DNA of 50,589 nucleotides. Origin: Gemmatimonadota bacterium. Its GTDB lineage: Bacteria; Latescibacterota; UBA2968; GCA-2709665. This document shows positions 8,042-15,597 of this stretch, in pieces (the first letter of the stretch is position 1; each line of letters starts with the position of its first letter). A model generated the notes under the pieces. The model saw nothing but the letters and a program-made list of their open reading frames with translations, was not told the DNA's origin and searched no databases. The DNA lies in the NCBI GenBank assembly GCA_028874335.1, contig JAPPJY010000082.1, positions 1-50,589 of the forward strand, written 5' to 3'. Made by a program: the position numbers and the translations under genes.

Positions 8042-8117
8042 CTAGTGTCCTGTCCCAAAAATTCCTCACCGTTCGACCGCCGAATTCAGGCAACTTATTT
8101 CCGGGACAGAACACTAG
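8042..8117. mobile_element. 76-bp MITE with CTAG ends (family R3, IS630-like)
   Basis: Perfectly placed terminal inverted repeats, CTAGTGTCCTGTCCC (8042-8056) and GGGACAGAACACTAG (8103-8117), have one mismatch in 15 bp. CTAG ends with TA duplication are the known target pattern of IS630/Tc1-mariner elements. The 46-bp interior cannot encode anything. The right end supplies the TAG stop of the minus-strand MetE-like gene. A diverged end fragment recurs at 22669-22697. Confidence 0.75.
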
Positions 8118-9175
8118 CCGTATTTCTTCCTAAGCTGTCGCGCGGCCCCTGCCTCGTTGCGCAGTTTGGCGAAAGCCTCTTCAATGGGGATCTCCGCCGC
8201 ATTGCCCGGGGCAAAGCCGCAGTCGGGATTCAGGAGTATCTGTTCGGGACGCAGGAATTCAAGAGCCATTTCCACCCGATGCGCAATCTCGGCAACCGGA
8301 TCGATGCTGGGAGACCTGCAGTCCACACAACCCAATCCAACCTGCCTGTCTTGCGGGATCTGTTCCAATACGTCCATATCGCCCGCCGCGGGCACGGTAA
8401 ATTCCATTACGTATTGATCCACGTTCAATCGCAGCAGGGCGGGCAGAATCGGTCCGTATCCCCCCTCGCCGACCCAGCCGGCCCGGCCCTTGTTTCTCCT
8501 GCACAGATGCACCGCCACGGCCAATCCGTCAACGCCGTCCACAATCTGGTTCAGGAGATCCACGCAGAGGTCCACCTCCCGGTCCGGGTTCTCGTACTTC
8601 CCGCGAACATCGGGATCCACAAACAGACAGAGATGCGGATCGTCGAACTGGACCACGTCGGCGCCCACGTCCCGCAGCAGCAGCAGTTCGCCCCTCAGAA
8701 TCGGCACCAGCGCGCGCATAAACGCCTCGCGCGTGGGATACGCGTCAATCGAACGTTGCGGATGCCACATCCGCTGGCCCAGCAGATAGGGAGAAGGCAG
8801 ACACACCTTGATGGCTTTACCGGTCCGCGCCTTCAGATATTTCGCCTCTGCCGCGGCAAGACCCGTCCGTTTCGCTTCGACGGGTTCCACGACCGTGTGC
8901 CACCAGAGTCCTTCCTTCCGTTCGCGCACGAACCCGTCCGCGACGTCGGCTATAATGCCGATATAGGAACGGCGGCGGTACTCCCCGTCGGAGACGACGT
9001 CCAGCCCGGCGGCCTCCTGCAACGCCAGAACGTAGTCAACGGCGGCATCCATCCGGACGGAAAACTCGTCGGGGTCATCAGGCGCTTTTCCGGGATCCAG
9101 CAGATCGCGCACAAACTGCGACCGGGGCATGCTCCCGACGACGCCCGCGGGGAATAGAATCCGGTTGCTTCTCAA
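8114..9175 (-). CDS. MetE-like (cobalamin-independent methionine synthase family) protein
   Basis: A 353-residue single-domain relative of the catalytic half of MetE, in the UROD/MetE-like barrel superfamily. Visible family elements are LFPAGVVGSMPR at the N-terminus, EAAGLDVVSDGEYRR, VQFDDPHL, and the zinc-site-like HLC (VHLCRRNKGR) and LNPDCGF. It lacks MetE's N-terminal half, so it may transfer methyl groups between other substrates; the real substrate is unknown. Translation starts at TTG (9173-9175), supported by GGGAGGA eight bases upstream and by alignment of the first residues. It is the last gene of a minus-strand operon, 1 bp after the nucleotidyltransferase stop. Its own stop codon TAG lies within the terminal CTAG of the R3 element, so the original C-terminus may have been altered. 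A second, distinct MetE-like gene lies at 37029-38030. Confidence 0.88.
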   Translation of the reverse strand: MRSNRILFPAGVVGSMPRSQFVRDLLDPGKAPDDPDEFSVRMDAAVDYVLALQEAAGLDVVSDGEYRRRSYIGIIADVADGFVRERKEGLWWHTVVEPVEAKRTGLAAAEAKYLKARTGKAIKVCLPSPYLLGQRMWHPQRSIDAYPTREAFMRALVPILRGELLLLRDVGADVVQFDDPHLCLFVDPDVRGKYENPDREVDLCVDLLNQIVDGVDGLAVAVHLCRRNKGRAGWVGEGGYGPILPALLRLNVDQYVMEFTVPAAGDMDVLEQIPQDRQVGLGCVDCRSPSIDPVAEIAHRVEMALEFLRPEQILLNPDCGFAPGNAAEIPIEEAFAKLRNEAGAARQLRKKYG

Positions 9176-9176
9176 G

Positions 9177-9923
9177 CTACCATTCCTCCCGCGCGATCCG
9201 GAAATCCTGATTCGTATCGATCTCCATGTACCCTCCGGCCGTCTCCATCAGATGGATCGGGATATCCGCGTTCAGCATCTCCTGGTACAGGTCGATCAGA
9301 AACGCTTTCTGAAACGTGGAGGCCGATTGAAAAGGCCGCCCGTTGTAGAGCGACTTTGCCCGGTGATAGGCATCCCGCAACTGCACGGTTCCGTCCGGTC
9401 CGAATCGTGCGATGCCCGTATACTCGCCGTGGGCGATTTCGCCGGGCAGGTGCCTTCCGATCGCCACCACCCGGTTGCCCACACTTGCCACTTTCTCCGC
9501 GTCGTTCTCGGGATGCTCGGTCCGCTTCCGGTATCGCGTACGCCACGCCGTGTCGCAGACCAGCGTGATCTCGTGCAAACTGCGCATCAGGTTCGAGACA
9601 ATCTCAGGTCTGTAGAGAATGTCCGAATAGGCGCAGACGAATCCATCGTCCATGTGGAATTCCGCGTGCATCAGAGACATCAGGATGTTGTTATTGGGCC
9701 AGTCCGCGTTGTGACAATACGTAAGGCCGGGATACTCGGTCTGCACCTGCTCGATGCGGTAGCCGCCGACGAAGACGATCTCGCGCAGGCCGGCCGAACG
9801 CAACGCATGAAGGCCCCAATCCAGAATGCGCCTGCCCTTCACTTCGGCGAGGCATTTCGGCGCGTTCTTCGTGTGCGGCATCAGGCGCATTCCTCTTCCC
9901 GCACCGATGATGATCGCTTTCAA
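9177..9923 (-). CDS. NTP transferase, phosphocholine cytidylyltransferase-like
   Basis: A 248-residue nucleotidyltransferase of the sugar-phosphate/choline-phosphate type. The N-terminal NTP-binding signature is KAIIIGAGRGMRL followed by the conserved Lys in APKCLAEV. PNNNILMSLMHAEF and the acidic CAYSDILY resemble LicC-type cytidylyltransferases more than glucose-1-phosphate enzymes. The start is taken as TTG (9921-9923), since family members begin directly with this motif; an ATG at 10013 would overlap the upstream gene by over 70 bp. GGAAGGG lies upstream as a possible ribosome site. The gene is 17 bp after the nucleoside hydrolase and 1 bp before the MetE-like gene, in one operon. The nucleotide and acceptor used are inference. 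Confidence 0.82.
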   Translation of the reverse strand: MKAIIIGAGRGMRLMPHTKNAPKCLAEVKGRRILDWGLHALRSAGLREIVFVGGYRIEQVQTEYPGLTYCHNADWPNNNILMSLMHAEFHMDDGFVCAYSDILYRPEIVSNLMRSLHEITLVCDTAWRTRYRKRTEHPENDAEKVASVGNRVVAIGRHLPGEIAHGEYTGIARFGPDGTVQLRDAYHRAKSLYNGRPFQSASTFQKAFLIDLYQEMLNADIPIHLMETAGGYMEIDTNQDFRIAREEW

Positions 9924-9940
9924 CGTCGGAAACCCTTCCG

Positions 9941-10900
9941 CTAAACGTCTACAGGAAAAATCCGGGACAGGAACAACGCCAGAAAACGACCGGCGTCCAC
10001 GTCCATCGCGCATCTCACCGGCGGTCCCTTGCGGTTCCCGTCCACCGTGAAGGACCGACGGTCCGCTACCACTTGCCCCGCGGTGAGATCACCCTCGGTC
10101 TCCACGTCCGCGAATACCGTCTCGATGCGGAAAAGGGACGGATCGATCGCCAGCGCCACGGCCATTGGATCGTGCAGAAAGAACCGGCGCCCCGCCTGTA
10201 GCCGCATCGCAAGCTCCATGGCCGGCCGCACCGCTTCCATCACAAATCGACCCGCTGGCGTGGCGGGCATCTCCGCAAGGTGCGTTGCCGCCAGCGCCAC
10301 CCGATGCGTCACGTCCAGCGGCGCCAGCGTTATACTTGTGCCGGAACGAACGACCTGCCTCGCGGCGTCGGGGTCCGCGAAGAAATTGAACTCCGCCACG
10401 GGCGTAACGTTTCCGGGCTCCTCAACGGCGCCGCCCATCACACACACCTCGCGGGCTTTCTTCAACACCCCGGGCGCCCGAGCTTCCGCCAGAGCCAGGT
10501 TCGTCAGCGGCCCGACGGCGATCAACGTCACCTCTCCCGGCCGTGCCGAGAGGGTTTCGATCATAAACGAGATCGCGTCACCCGATGGCGAGCGGTCCGG
10601 CAACGGCAGTGCGGAATTCCCCAGTCCTCCGGTCCCGTGCACCTCGGTGGCGTAAACGGCTTCCTTCCGAAGCGGACCGCCAGCGCCGCTGTATACCGGA
10701 ATCCCGCCGCGACCGAGCAACTCCAGCACCTTCAGCGCGTTTCCGGTTCCGATGTCCAGGGGCACATTGCCGCTCACGGTGCAGATGCCAAGCACATCCA
10801 GTTCGGGGGAACCCAGCGCCAGCATGATGGCCAGGGCGTCGTCCACACCCGGATCCGCATCCAAAATCACCGGCCGGCTGTCGGATGACTCAATCCCCAT
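9941..10900 (-). CDS. inosine/uridine-preferring nucleoside hydrolase family protein
   Basis: Ribonucleoside hydrolase that splits the N-glycosidic bond of nucleosides to ribose and base, acting in the cytosol. The 319 residues match the family. The calcium/ribose site is plain: DADPGVDDA at residues 14-22. Further conserved blocks are VSGNVPLDIGTGNALKVLEL, the GPLTNLALA helix, MGGAVEEPGNVTPVAEFN with its FFADPDAA sequel, and HDPMAVA with the catalytic-type His near the C-terminus. Its ATG lies inside the end of the M32 carboxypeptidase gene (11-bp overlap), which suggests translational coupling. Salvage of nucleosides fits the operon only loosely. Base specificity cannot be read. Confidence 0.93.
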   Translation of the reverse strand: MGIESSDSRPVILDADPGVDDALAIMLALGSPELDVLGICTVSGNVPLDIGTGNALKVLELLGRGGIPVYSGAGGPLRKEAVYATEVHGTGGLGNSALPLPDRSPSGDAISFMIETLSARPGEVTLIAVGPLTNLALAEARAPGVLKKAREVCVMGGAVEEPGNVTPVAEFNFFADPDAARQVVRSGTSITLAPLDVTHRVALAATHLAEMPATPAGRFVMEAVRPAMELAMRLQAGRRFFLHDPMAVALAIDPSLFRIETVFADVETEGDLTAGQVVADRRSFTVDGNRKGPPVRCAMDVDAGRFLALFLSRIFPVDV

Positions 10901-12401
10901 ACAGCGGTCCGAACTTTGCCTTCAGATGCGTCATCAATGCCCTGTGACCCAGGGGTTCCCCTGAAACCTCCGCCACCAGTTCCGTTGCCCGGTAGCGCAT
11001 CCCGTGCCGGTGGATCCTTTCCCTCAGCCACCCCAACAACGGACCGTACTCTCCTTCGGCGAACTGTCCGTCGAGATCGCCCAGGTCCCTGCGGGCCGCT
11101 TCGAAAAACTGAGCGGCATACAGATTTCCCAACGCATAGGTCGGGAAATAACCGATCAGTCCGGAGCTCCAGTGCACGTCCTGAAGACATCCGTGCGCAT
11201 CGTCCGGCGGTCTCAATCCGAAATCCCGCTCGAACCGCTCGTTCCACGCGCCGGGAACGTCCGCTACCGCCAGATCGCCCTCCACGAGCGCCTCCTCCAG
11301 CTCGAATCGTAGCATAATATGCAAATTGTACGTGGCCTCGTCCGCTTCCACCCGGATAAACGACGGCCGCACATCGTTGACCGCGAAATAAAACGCATCC
11401 GGTGAGACATCCGCCAGAGCCGCGGGAAACACGTCCCGCGCTTTCGGGAAGAAATGCGTCCAGAACGCCCTGCAGCGCCCCACGAAATTCTCCCACATGC
11501 GGGACTGGGACTCGTGAATTCCCAGAGACACGGCATCTCCCATCGGCGTTCCCGAATGCGCGTCATCCAGTCCCTGGTCATACAGGCCGTGACCTGCCTC
11601 GTGCAGCGTTCCGAAGAAAGCCTGCGCAAACCGGTTGCGATCGTACCGGGTGGTTATTCTCGTATCTCCGGGGCCGATCCCGGAACAGAATGGATGTACG
11701 GTCTCGTCCAGTCGCCCTCGCTCGAAGTCGAATCCGATGGCCGCCGCCGCCGCGATCCCGAACGCGGTCTGATTCGCAATGGGATAGTCGCGTGTCAGAA
11801 TCGACGCGTCCGGCGCCCTTCCGGAATCCACAATGGCCGCGACCAGCGGGGCCAGTTCGTCACGGAGCGCGCCGAAAACCCTCTTGAGATTCTGTGAGGT
11901 CTCTCCGGGTTCAAACCGGTCCAGGAGCGCGTCGTATGCCGAGCCTCCGGCCCTTAGCGCCTCCGCCGCCTCCCTGGTGAGCCGCAACACCTCCTCCAGG
12001 TGCGGCCGGAACGTCTCGAACGCGGATTTCTCACGCGCCTCCTGCCAGGCCTGCTCCGCCAGCGTGGTCGCCTTCGCCAGCGCCACCACCAGAGACCGCG
12101 GCAACTTCGTCCGTCTGTCGTATTCACGCCGGATTTCCCTGACGTTAACGGCGGGCGCCGAATCCGGCGTGAATTGCTCATCGCCTTCCTCGATGCGCGA
12201 CAGCAATTCGCCAATCTCGGGCGCCGTCGCCCGCTCGTGCGAAAGGCCGGCAAGCAGCGCGTGCTGCTCGGCGCGGTGCGCGGCGCCGCCACGGGGCATG
12301 TAGGTGCGTTCGTCCCACCCCAGCACGGCCGCGCAGGACTGGAGCAACTGAAGTTCCTTCCATCGGCCGATGAGGTCTTCGTAAGCCCGCTGCATGGACA
12401 T
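10890..12401 (-). CDS. carboxypeptidase Taq (M32 family metallopeptidase)
   Basis: Zinc carboxypeptidase of 503 residues, the normal length for M32. The metal site HEAGH (about residues 265-269, variant of HExxH) is followed by GLYDQGLDD and by HESQSRMWEN, which provides the third ligand and is diagnostic of M32. Other family blocks are the N-terminal LGWDERTYMPRGGAAHR and DVRPSFIRVEADEATYNLHI. It trims C-terminal residues from peptides in the cytosol. The ATG at 12401 has GGGAG about eight bases upstream. It is first in a four-gene minus-strand operon with nucleoside hydrolase, nucleotidyltransferase and MetE-like genes. Confidence 0.96.
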   Translation of the reverse strand: MSMQRAYEDLIGRWKELQLLQSCAAVLGWDERTYMPRGGAAHRAEQHALLAGLSHERATAPEIGELLSRIEEGDEQFTPDSAPAVNVREIRREYDRRTKLPRSLVVALAKATTLAEQAWQEAREKSAFETFRPHLEEVLRLTREAAEALRAGGSAYDALLDRFEPGETSQNLKRVFGALRDELAPLVAAIVDSGRAPDASILTRDYPIANQTAFGIAAAAAIGFDFERGRLDETVHPFCSGIGPGDTRITTRYDRNRFAQAFFGTLHEAGHGLYDQGLDDAHSGTPMGDAVSLGIHESQSRMWENFVGRCRAFWTHFFPKARDVFPAALADVSPDAFYFAVNDVRPSFIRVEADEATYNLHIMLRFELEEALVEGDLAVADVPGAWNERFERDFGLRPPDDAHGCLQDVHWSSGLIGYFPTYALGNLYAAQFFEAARRDLGDLDGQFAEGEYGPLLGWLRERIHRHGMRYRATELVAEVSGEPLGHRALMTHLKAKFGPLYGD

Positions 12402-12510
12402 TATAATTCTCCCTTTACCGACGACACTTTCGAATGCCGCTGCAATCTAACCCACGCCACGACTACGGTCAAGCGGATTCACCATATACACCGATACCAC
12501 GGGCCTGACA

Positions 12511-12539
12511 TTGACAATCATCGCTGGACGGGATATATT
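12511..12539 (+). promoter_or_regulatory. near-consensus sigma-70 promoter for the selenoprotein gene
   Basis: TTGACA (12511-12516), a 17-bp spacer and TATATT (12534-12539) make the best promoter match noticed in the window. Predicted transcription start is about 12546, at the left edge of the fold-back repeat. The leader to the GTG start would be about 110 nt. Confidence 0.7.
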
Positions 12540-12544
12540 AGAAA

Positions 12545-12613
12545 GCGAGGAGTGAGGAGTGAGAAAAACCCATTTTGCCTTCTCTCTTCTCACTTCTCTC
12601 CACTCTCTCCTCG
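12545..12613. repeat. fold-back repeat in the selenoprotein leader (R4-like)
   Basis: The left arm GAGGAGTGAGGAGTGAGAA (12547-12565) pairs with the right arm 12587-12613, which contains TTCTCACTTCTCTCCACTC. The purine/pyrimidine composition resembles the arms of copies A and B of R4, but no R4 core is present. If transcribed from the promoter at 12511-12539, it would form a hairpin in the 5' leader. Confidence 0.6.
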
Positions 12614-12654
12614 ACTTTCTCCTCTTTCAACCACACACGCAAAGGAGGCGCCGA

Positions 12655-12891
12655 GTGCCCAGAATCGACATTGAATACTGCGCGGCTTGAGGCTACGAAG
12701 ATCAGACCGTCAGTTTGACGGACAGGCTGCTGAGAGAATTCAAGCAGGACATCGATAGCTTCACGCTGATTCCCGCCGGCGGCGGGCGTTTTGAAGTCAC
12801 CATCGACGGCGAACTCGCTTTCTCCAAGCTCAAGGAGGGCCGATTTCCCGAGTACGACGAGATCCAGCCCGAAGTCTCCAAACGCATATAA
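12655..12891 (+). CDS. SelW/Rdx-family selenoprotein with in-frame UGA (Sec)
   Basis: Reading GTG at 12655 through a TGA at 12688-12690 to TAA at 12889-12891 gives 78 residues that match the SelT/SelW/SelH (Rdx) family along their whole length. The N-terminus reads PRIDIEYCAAUGYEDQ, placing the UGA exactly where the second residue of the CxxC/CxxU redox motif belongs (Cys9, Sec12). The following SLTDRLLREF, FTLIPAGGGRFEV, GELAFSKLKEGRFPE and closing helix are family-typical. AAGGAGG lies six bases before the GTG. A 5-bp hairpin starts 17 nt after the UGA (separate entry). The family has a thioredoxin-like fold and is thought to act in redox reactions; partners are unknown. The frame stays open for 66 codons after the UGA with conserved content, which argues against a pseudogene. 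Sec insertion requires SelA, SelB, SelC and SelD elsewhere in the genome; none is in this window. Confidence 0.85.
12707..12721 (+). promoter_or_regulatory. candidate bacterial SECIS hairpin
   Basis: CCGTC (12707-12711) and GACGG (12717-12721) pair around the loop AGTTT. The loop carries a GU dinucleotide, about 23 nt after the UGA. Known bacterial SECIS elements lie just downstream of the Sec codon within the coding region and present a loop G/U to SelB. The stem is short, so this is suggestive rather than conclusive. Confidence 0.5.
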
Positions 12892-12914
12892 TACATGGTT
12901 GTAAACCGAGGGTC

Positions 12915-12946
12915 GAGACTGTTGATCACCGTCTCATCACTTTTTT
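12915..12946 (+). terminator. weak candidate terminator after the selenoprotein gene
   Basis: GAGAC (12915-12919) and GTCTC (12931-12935) can pair around an 11-nt loop, and a TTTTTT run lies at 12941-12946. The five bases between stem and T-run make it a weak terminator. It lies between the selenoprotein stop and the likely start of the next gene. Confidence 0.3.
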
Positions 12947-13017
12947 GCCTTGGATCCTGCAATCGCCGCCGAACGCCGATACTGCGGAACTCGTCATTAC
13001 AACCGGACTGGAGCCCG

Positions 13018-14073
13018 ATGAACAGTAAGTGTCTGTGTAATCTCATACTCCTGTCGGCCCTTGTCGGCTCGGGATGGATTGCAGGTTGCGCCGGGAGGAA
13101 CGTCTCCATTCTCGTAACCCGTCCTGCTGAGATCAACCTGAGCCAGTATGACAGGATCACGATTGGAGAGATAAGGGGTTCGGGGAGCGGAATCGTATCC
13201 AGACTCAGCGATCTGGGCAAGTTCCTTCAGGGCGTGGAATCCGGAGACGCCTGGATTCGACGATTCGCAGCCGAGACGTCGCAGGCCCTCGCACGGACCG
13301 ATCGATTCAAACTTCTCGACTATGAGCGCCTGAAGGCCGGACGCAGCCGGGAAGGCGATAACACCAACGTAATCCTCATTTCGGGCGGGCTCCTTGCCTA
13401 CGACTACGATGAGGAGGAAATCAACGAAGACGTTAAGAAGAAAAACAGAAAGACGGATAAGGGAAACACCGTGCGGGAATACAAACGCAAGGGTACCGCG
13501 CGAGTGGAGGTCCAGCTGCGAGTTGTGGATTGGCGCACGTCAGAGATATTGGCCAGCCGGAATTTTTCCAGACGTGAGACAATAAGGACCTCGGGTAAGA
13601 CGCCGGAGAAGGCAAGCATCGACAATGCCGCCCGCAGGCGTCTCTTCGCGGAATGCCGGGCCGATATCGTACGGGCCATCGAACGGATGATCGTGCCGTA
13701 TACGGAGCGGATGAATGTCTCCTTTGAAACCGCCAAGGAAATGCCGGAACTGGAACACGGCTTCAGACTGGTTCAAGCCGGCAACTGGGATTCCGCGGTG
13801 GACGTCTTTGTGGCGGCCGTGGAGACTTATTCCGATTTGCCCGAAGTCCATAAGGCTTATTACAATCTCGGCCTGAGCTGCATGTATACGGATCAGTTCG
13901 ATCGGGCGCGAACCGCTTTGCAGCAAGCCAATGCCAGGAAATCCAGCGGAAAATACCGGAATGCCATCCTGGAACTGGACAGACGCATGGAAGAAAAACG
14001 CCGGCTCGATGAGCAGACGAGGACCGATCGAGGGACCGGTGAGGACGACACGGCAACGACTGAGGAGCAATAG
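13018..14073 (+). CDS. CsgG-like lipoprotein with C-terminal TPR
   Basis: A predicted lipoprotein of 351 residues. The signal peptide ends in a lipobox, WIAGC, with the acylated Cys near residue 24. The main domain (about 30-230) resembles CsgG/LpoB-like periplasmic folds: a beta strand ITIGEIRG, a long helix FAAETSQALARTDRFKLLD, ISGGLLAYDYDEEE, a charged insert of Lys and Glu, VEVQLRVVDWRTSEILASRNF, and a helix RRRLFAECRADIVRAIERMI. The C-terminus has one to two TPR-like helical pairs (AYYNLGLSCMYTDQFDRA). I chose the ATG at 13018 because it begins the signal peptide; an in-frame ATG at 12895 would bury it. Function is unknown. The gene is followed by an R2 fragment and then the PhoX-type gene. 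Confidence 0.75.
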   Translation: MNSKCLCNLILLSALVGSGWIAGCAGRNVSILVTRPAEINLSQYDRITIGEIRGSGSGIVSRLSDLGKFLQGVESGDAWIRRFAAETSQALARTDRFKLLDYERLKAGRSREGDNTNVILISGGLLAYDYDEEEINEDVKKKNRKTDKGNTVREYKRKGTARVEVQLRVVDWRTSEILASRNFSRRETIRTSGKTPEKASIDNAARRRLFAECRADIVRAIERMIVPYTERMNVSFETAKEMPELEHGFRLVQAGNWDSAVDVFVAAVETYSDLPEVHKAYYNLGLSCMYTDQFDRARTALQQANARKSSGKYRNAILELDRRMEEKRRLDEQTRTDRGTGEDDTATTEEQ

Positions 14074-14095
14074 GCGGCAGCCCGCAAGCGCGTCC

Positions 14096-14131
14096 GCGAA
14101 GACCGCTGGGGATTTTAAGACAGCTTCTAAG
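14096..14131. repeat. solo right end of the R2 element
   Basis: The 36 bp from GCGAAGACCGCTGGGGATTT to CTTCTAAG repeats 5670-5705 with a single mismatch. The left end and interior of R2 are absent here. It fills the gap between the CsgG-like and PhoX-type genes, ending just before the GGGAGG ribosome site of the latter. Confidence 0.75.
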
Positions 14132-14145
14132 GGAGGATCGAGAAT

Positions 14146-15513
14146 ATGCCCGTCACCAGAAGGCAGTTTCTGAAGTCGGCGACCGCCGTCACCGTGGGAT
14201 TCCAGGGGCTGCAGCACCTCGTGGTCTGGGGGGAAGCCACCGCGAAGGAGATCGCTGCCGGCTACGGACCCATGCTACCGGACCCGGGCGGGATCATCGA
14301 TCTGCCCAAGGGCTTCACCTACCGGGTGATCTCCCGCACCGGCGACGAGATGGACGACGGCCTGCGGGTGCCCGGACTGCCCGACGCCATGGCCGCCTTT
14401 CCCGAGGCGGAGGGTCGGACCCTCCTGGTCTGCAACCACGAGCTCAGTGCGGGGGCCCGCAAGGTCGGCGCCTTCGGCGATGAGAACGAGCGTCTCGGCA
14501 AGCTGCCGCGCGAGCGGTTCTACGACTGGGGCCACGGCGACCCGCCCCAGGGAGGAACGACGACCTTCGTACTCGGCTCCGACGGTGAGCTGGAGAAACA
14601 TTACCTCAGCCTGGCAGGCACCGTGCGCAACTGCGCCGGCGGCCTCACCCCCTGGGGAAGCTGGATCACCTGCGAGGAAACGACCCAGCGCGCCGACGAC
14701 GACCACGAACAGGACCACGGGTACAACTTCGAGGTTCCGGCGGGACCGGATACCGGGCCGGTGGAGCCGGTGGCCCTGAAGGCGATGGGCCGCTTCAACC
14801 ACGAGGCCGTGGCCGTCCATCCGGCCACGGGCATCGTCTATCAGACCGAAGACGCCGGCGACGGTCTCATCTACCGCTACCTGCCGGACGAGCCGGGACG
14901 TCTCGCGGCCGGTGGCCGGCTGCAGGCGCTCATGGCCCACGACCGGCCGAGCCTGGAAACGGACAACCACAAGTCGCAGACCGTCGCTCCCGGAGACCGC
15001 CTGGCCGCGGCCTGGGTCGACATGGAGGACGTGGAGTCACCGGAAAATGACCTGCGCGACCAGGGCTTCGACAAGGGCGCCGCCCGCTTCTCCCGCGGCG
15101 AGGGCATGTGGTACGGCCGGGAGGCCGTCTACTTCGCATGCACCAGCGGCGGCAAGAAGAAGAAGGGACAGGTGTGGCGCTACGAGCCGAGCCCCAACGA
15201 GGGGACACCCGACGAAACCGCCGCGCCAGGAACCCTTGAGCTGTTCATCGAGCCCAACGACGGCAACCTGGTTGAGAACTGCGATAACCTCACGGTGGCG
15301 CCCTGGGGCGACCTCGTACTTTGCGAGGACGGCGGAGGGGACAACCATCTGGTAGGGGTCACGCCGGAGGGGTGGCTCTACAAGCTCGGCCGCAACGCCT
15401 TCAACGAGTCCGAGTTCGCCGGCGCCACGTTCTCGCCCGACGGCCGCACGCTCTACGCCAACATCCAGTCGCCCGGGATCACACTGGCCATCACCGGGCC
15501 GTGGACGGGCTGA
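14146..15513 (+). CDS. PhoX-type (DUF839) Tat-exported phosphatase-like protein
   Basis: A 455-residue secreted protein of the PhoX/DUF839 group. The N-terminus has a twin-arginine signal (TRRQFLKSATAV), as expected for a folded, metal-loaded export. Family blocks follow: LPKGFTYRVIS, LLVCNHELS, VRNCAGGLTPWGSWITCEE, GRFNHEAVAVHPATGIVYQTED, and near the end NLTVAPWGDLVLCEDGGG. Together these form a beta-propeller whose acidic residues bind Ca and Fe in PhoX. It is shorter than many PhoX enzymes, so alkaline phosphatase activity is likely but unproven; some DUF839 members have other roles. GGGAGG precedes the ATG with suitable spacing. It may be transcribed with the CsgG-like lipoprotein upstream, although an R2 fragment separates them. 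Confidence 0.9.
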   Translation: MPVTRRQFLKSATAVTVGFQGLQHLVVWGEATAKEIAAGYGPMLPDPGGIIDLPKGFTYRVISRTGDEMDDGLRVPGLPDAMAAFPEAEGRTLLVCNHELSAGARKVGAFGDENERLGKLPRERFYDWGHGDPPQGGTTTFVLGSDGELEKHYLSLAGTVRNCAGGLTPWGSWITCEETTQRADDDHEQDHGYNFEVPAGPDTGPVEPVALKAMGRFNHEAVAVHPATGIVYQTEDAGDGLIYRYLPDEPGRLAAGGRLQALMAHDRPSLETDNHKSQTVAPGDRLAAAWVDMEDVESPENDLRDQGFDKGAARFSRGEGMWYGREAVYFACTSGGKKKKGQVWRYEPSPNEGTPDETAAPGTLELFIEPNDGNLVENCDNLTVAPWGDLVLCEDGGGDNHLVGVTPEGWLYKLGRNAFNESEFAGATFSPDGRTLYANIQSPGITLAITGPWTG

Positions 15514-15597
15514 GCCACGGCCCTGGTCAAGTCACTGGCGCCGCCGCGACCGGAAAAACGAGAAACGGCGGTGTGGCGTGGAGGGTATACGTTCACC

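Noticed and set aside
7829..9157. 442-residue plus-strand frame opposite the MetE-like gene
   Set aside because: It is arginine/histidine-rich with no family resemblance and is antisense to a clear MetE-like gene and the rsgA end.
12702..13220. 172-residue minus-strand frame over the selenoprotein and lipoprotein start
   Set aside because: The plus-strand readthrough matches the SelW family throughout; the antisense frame has no recognisable content.
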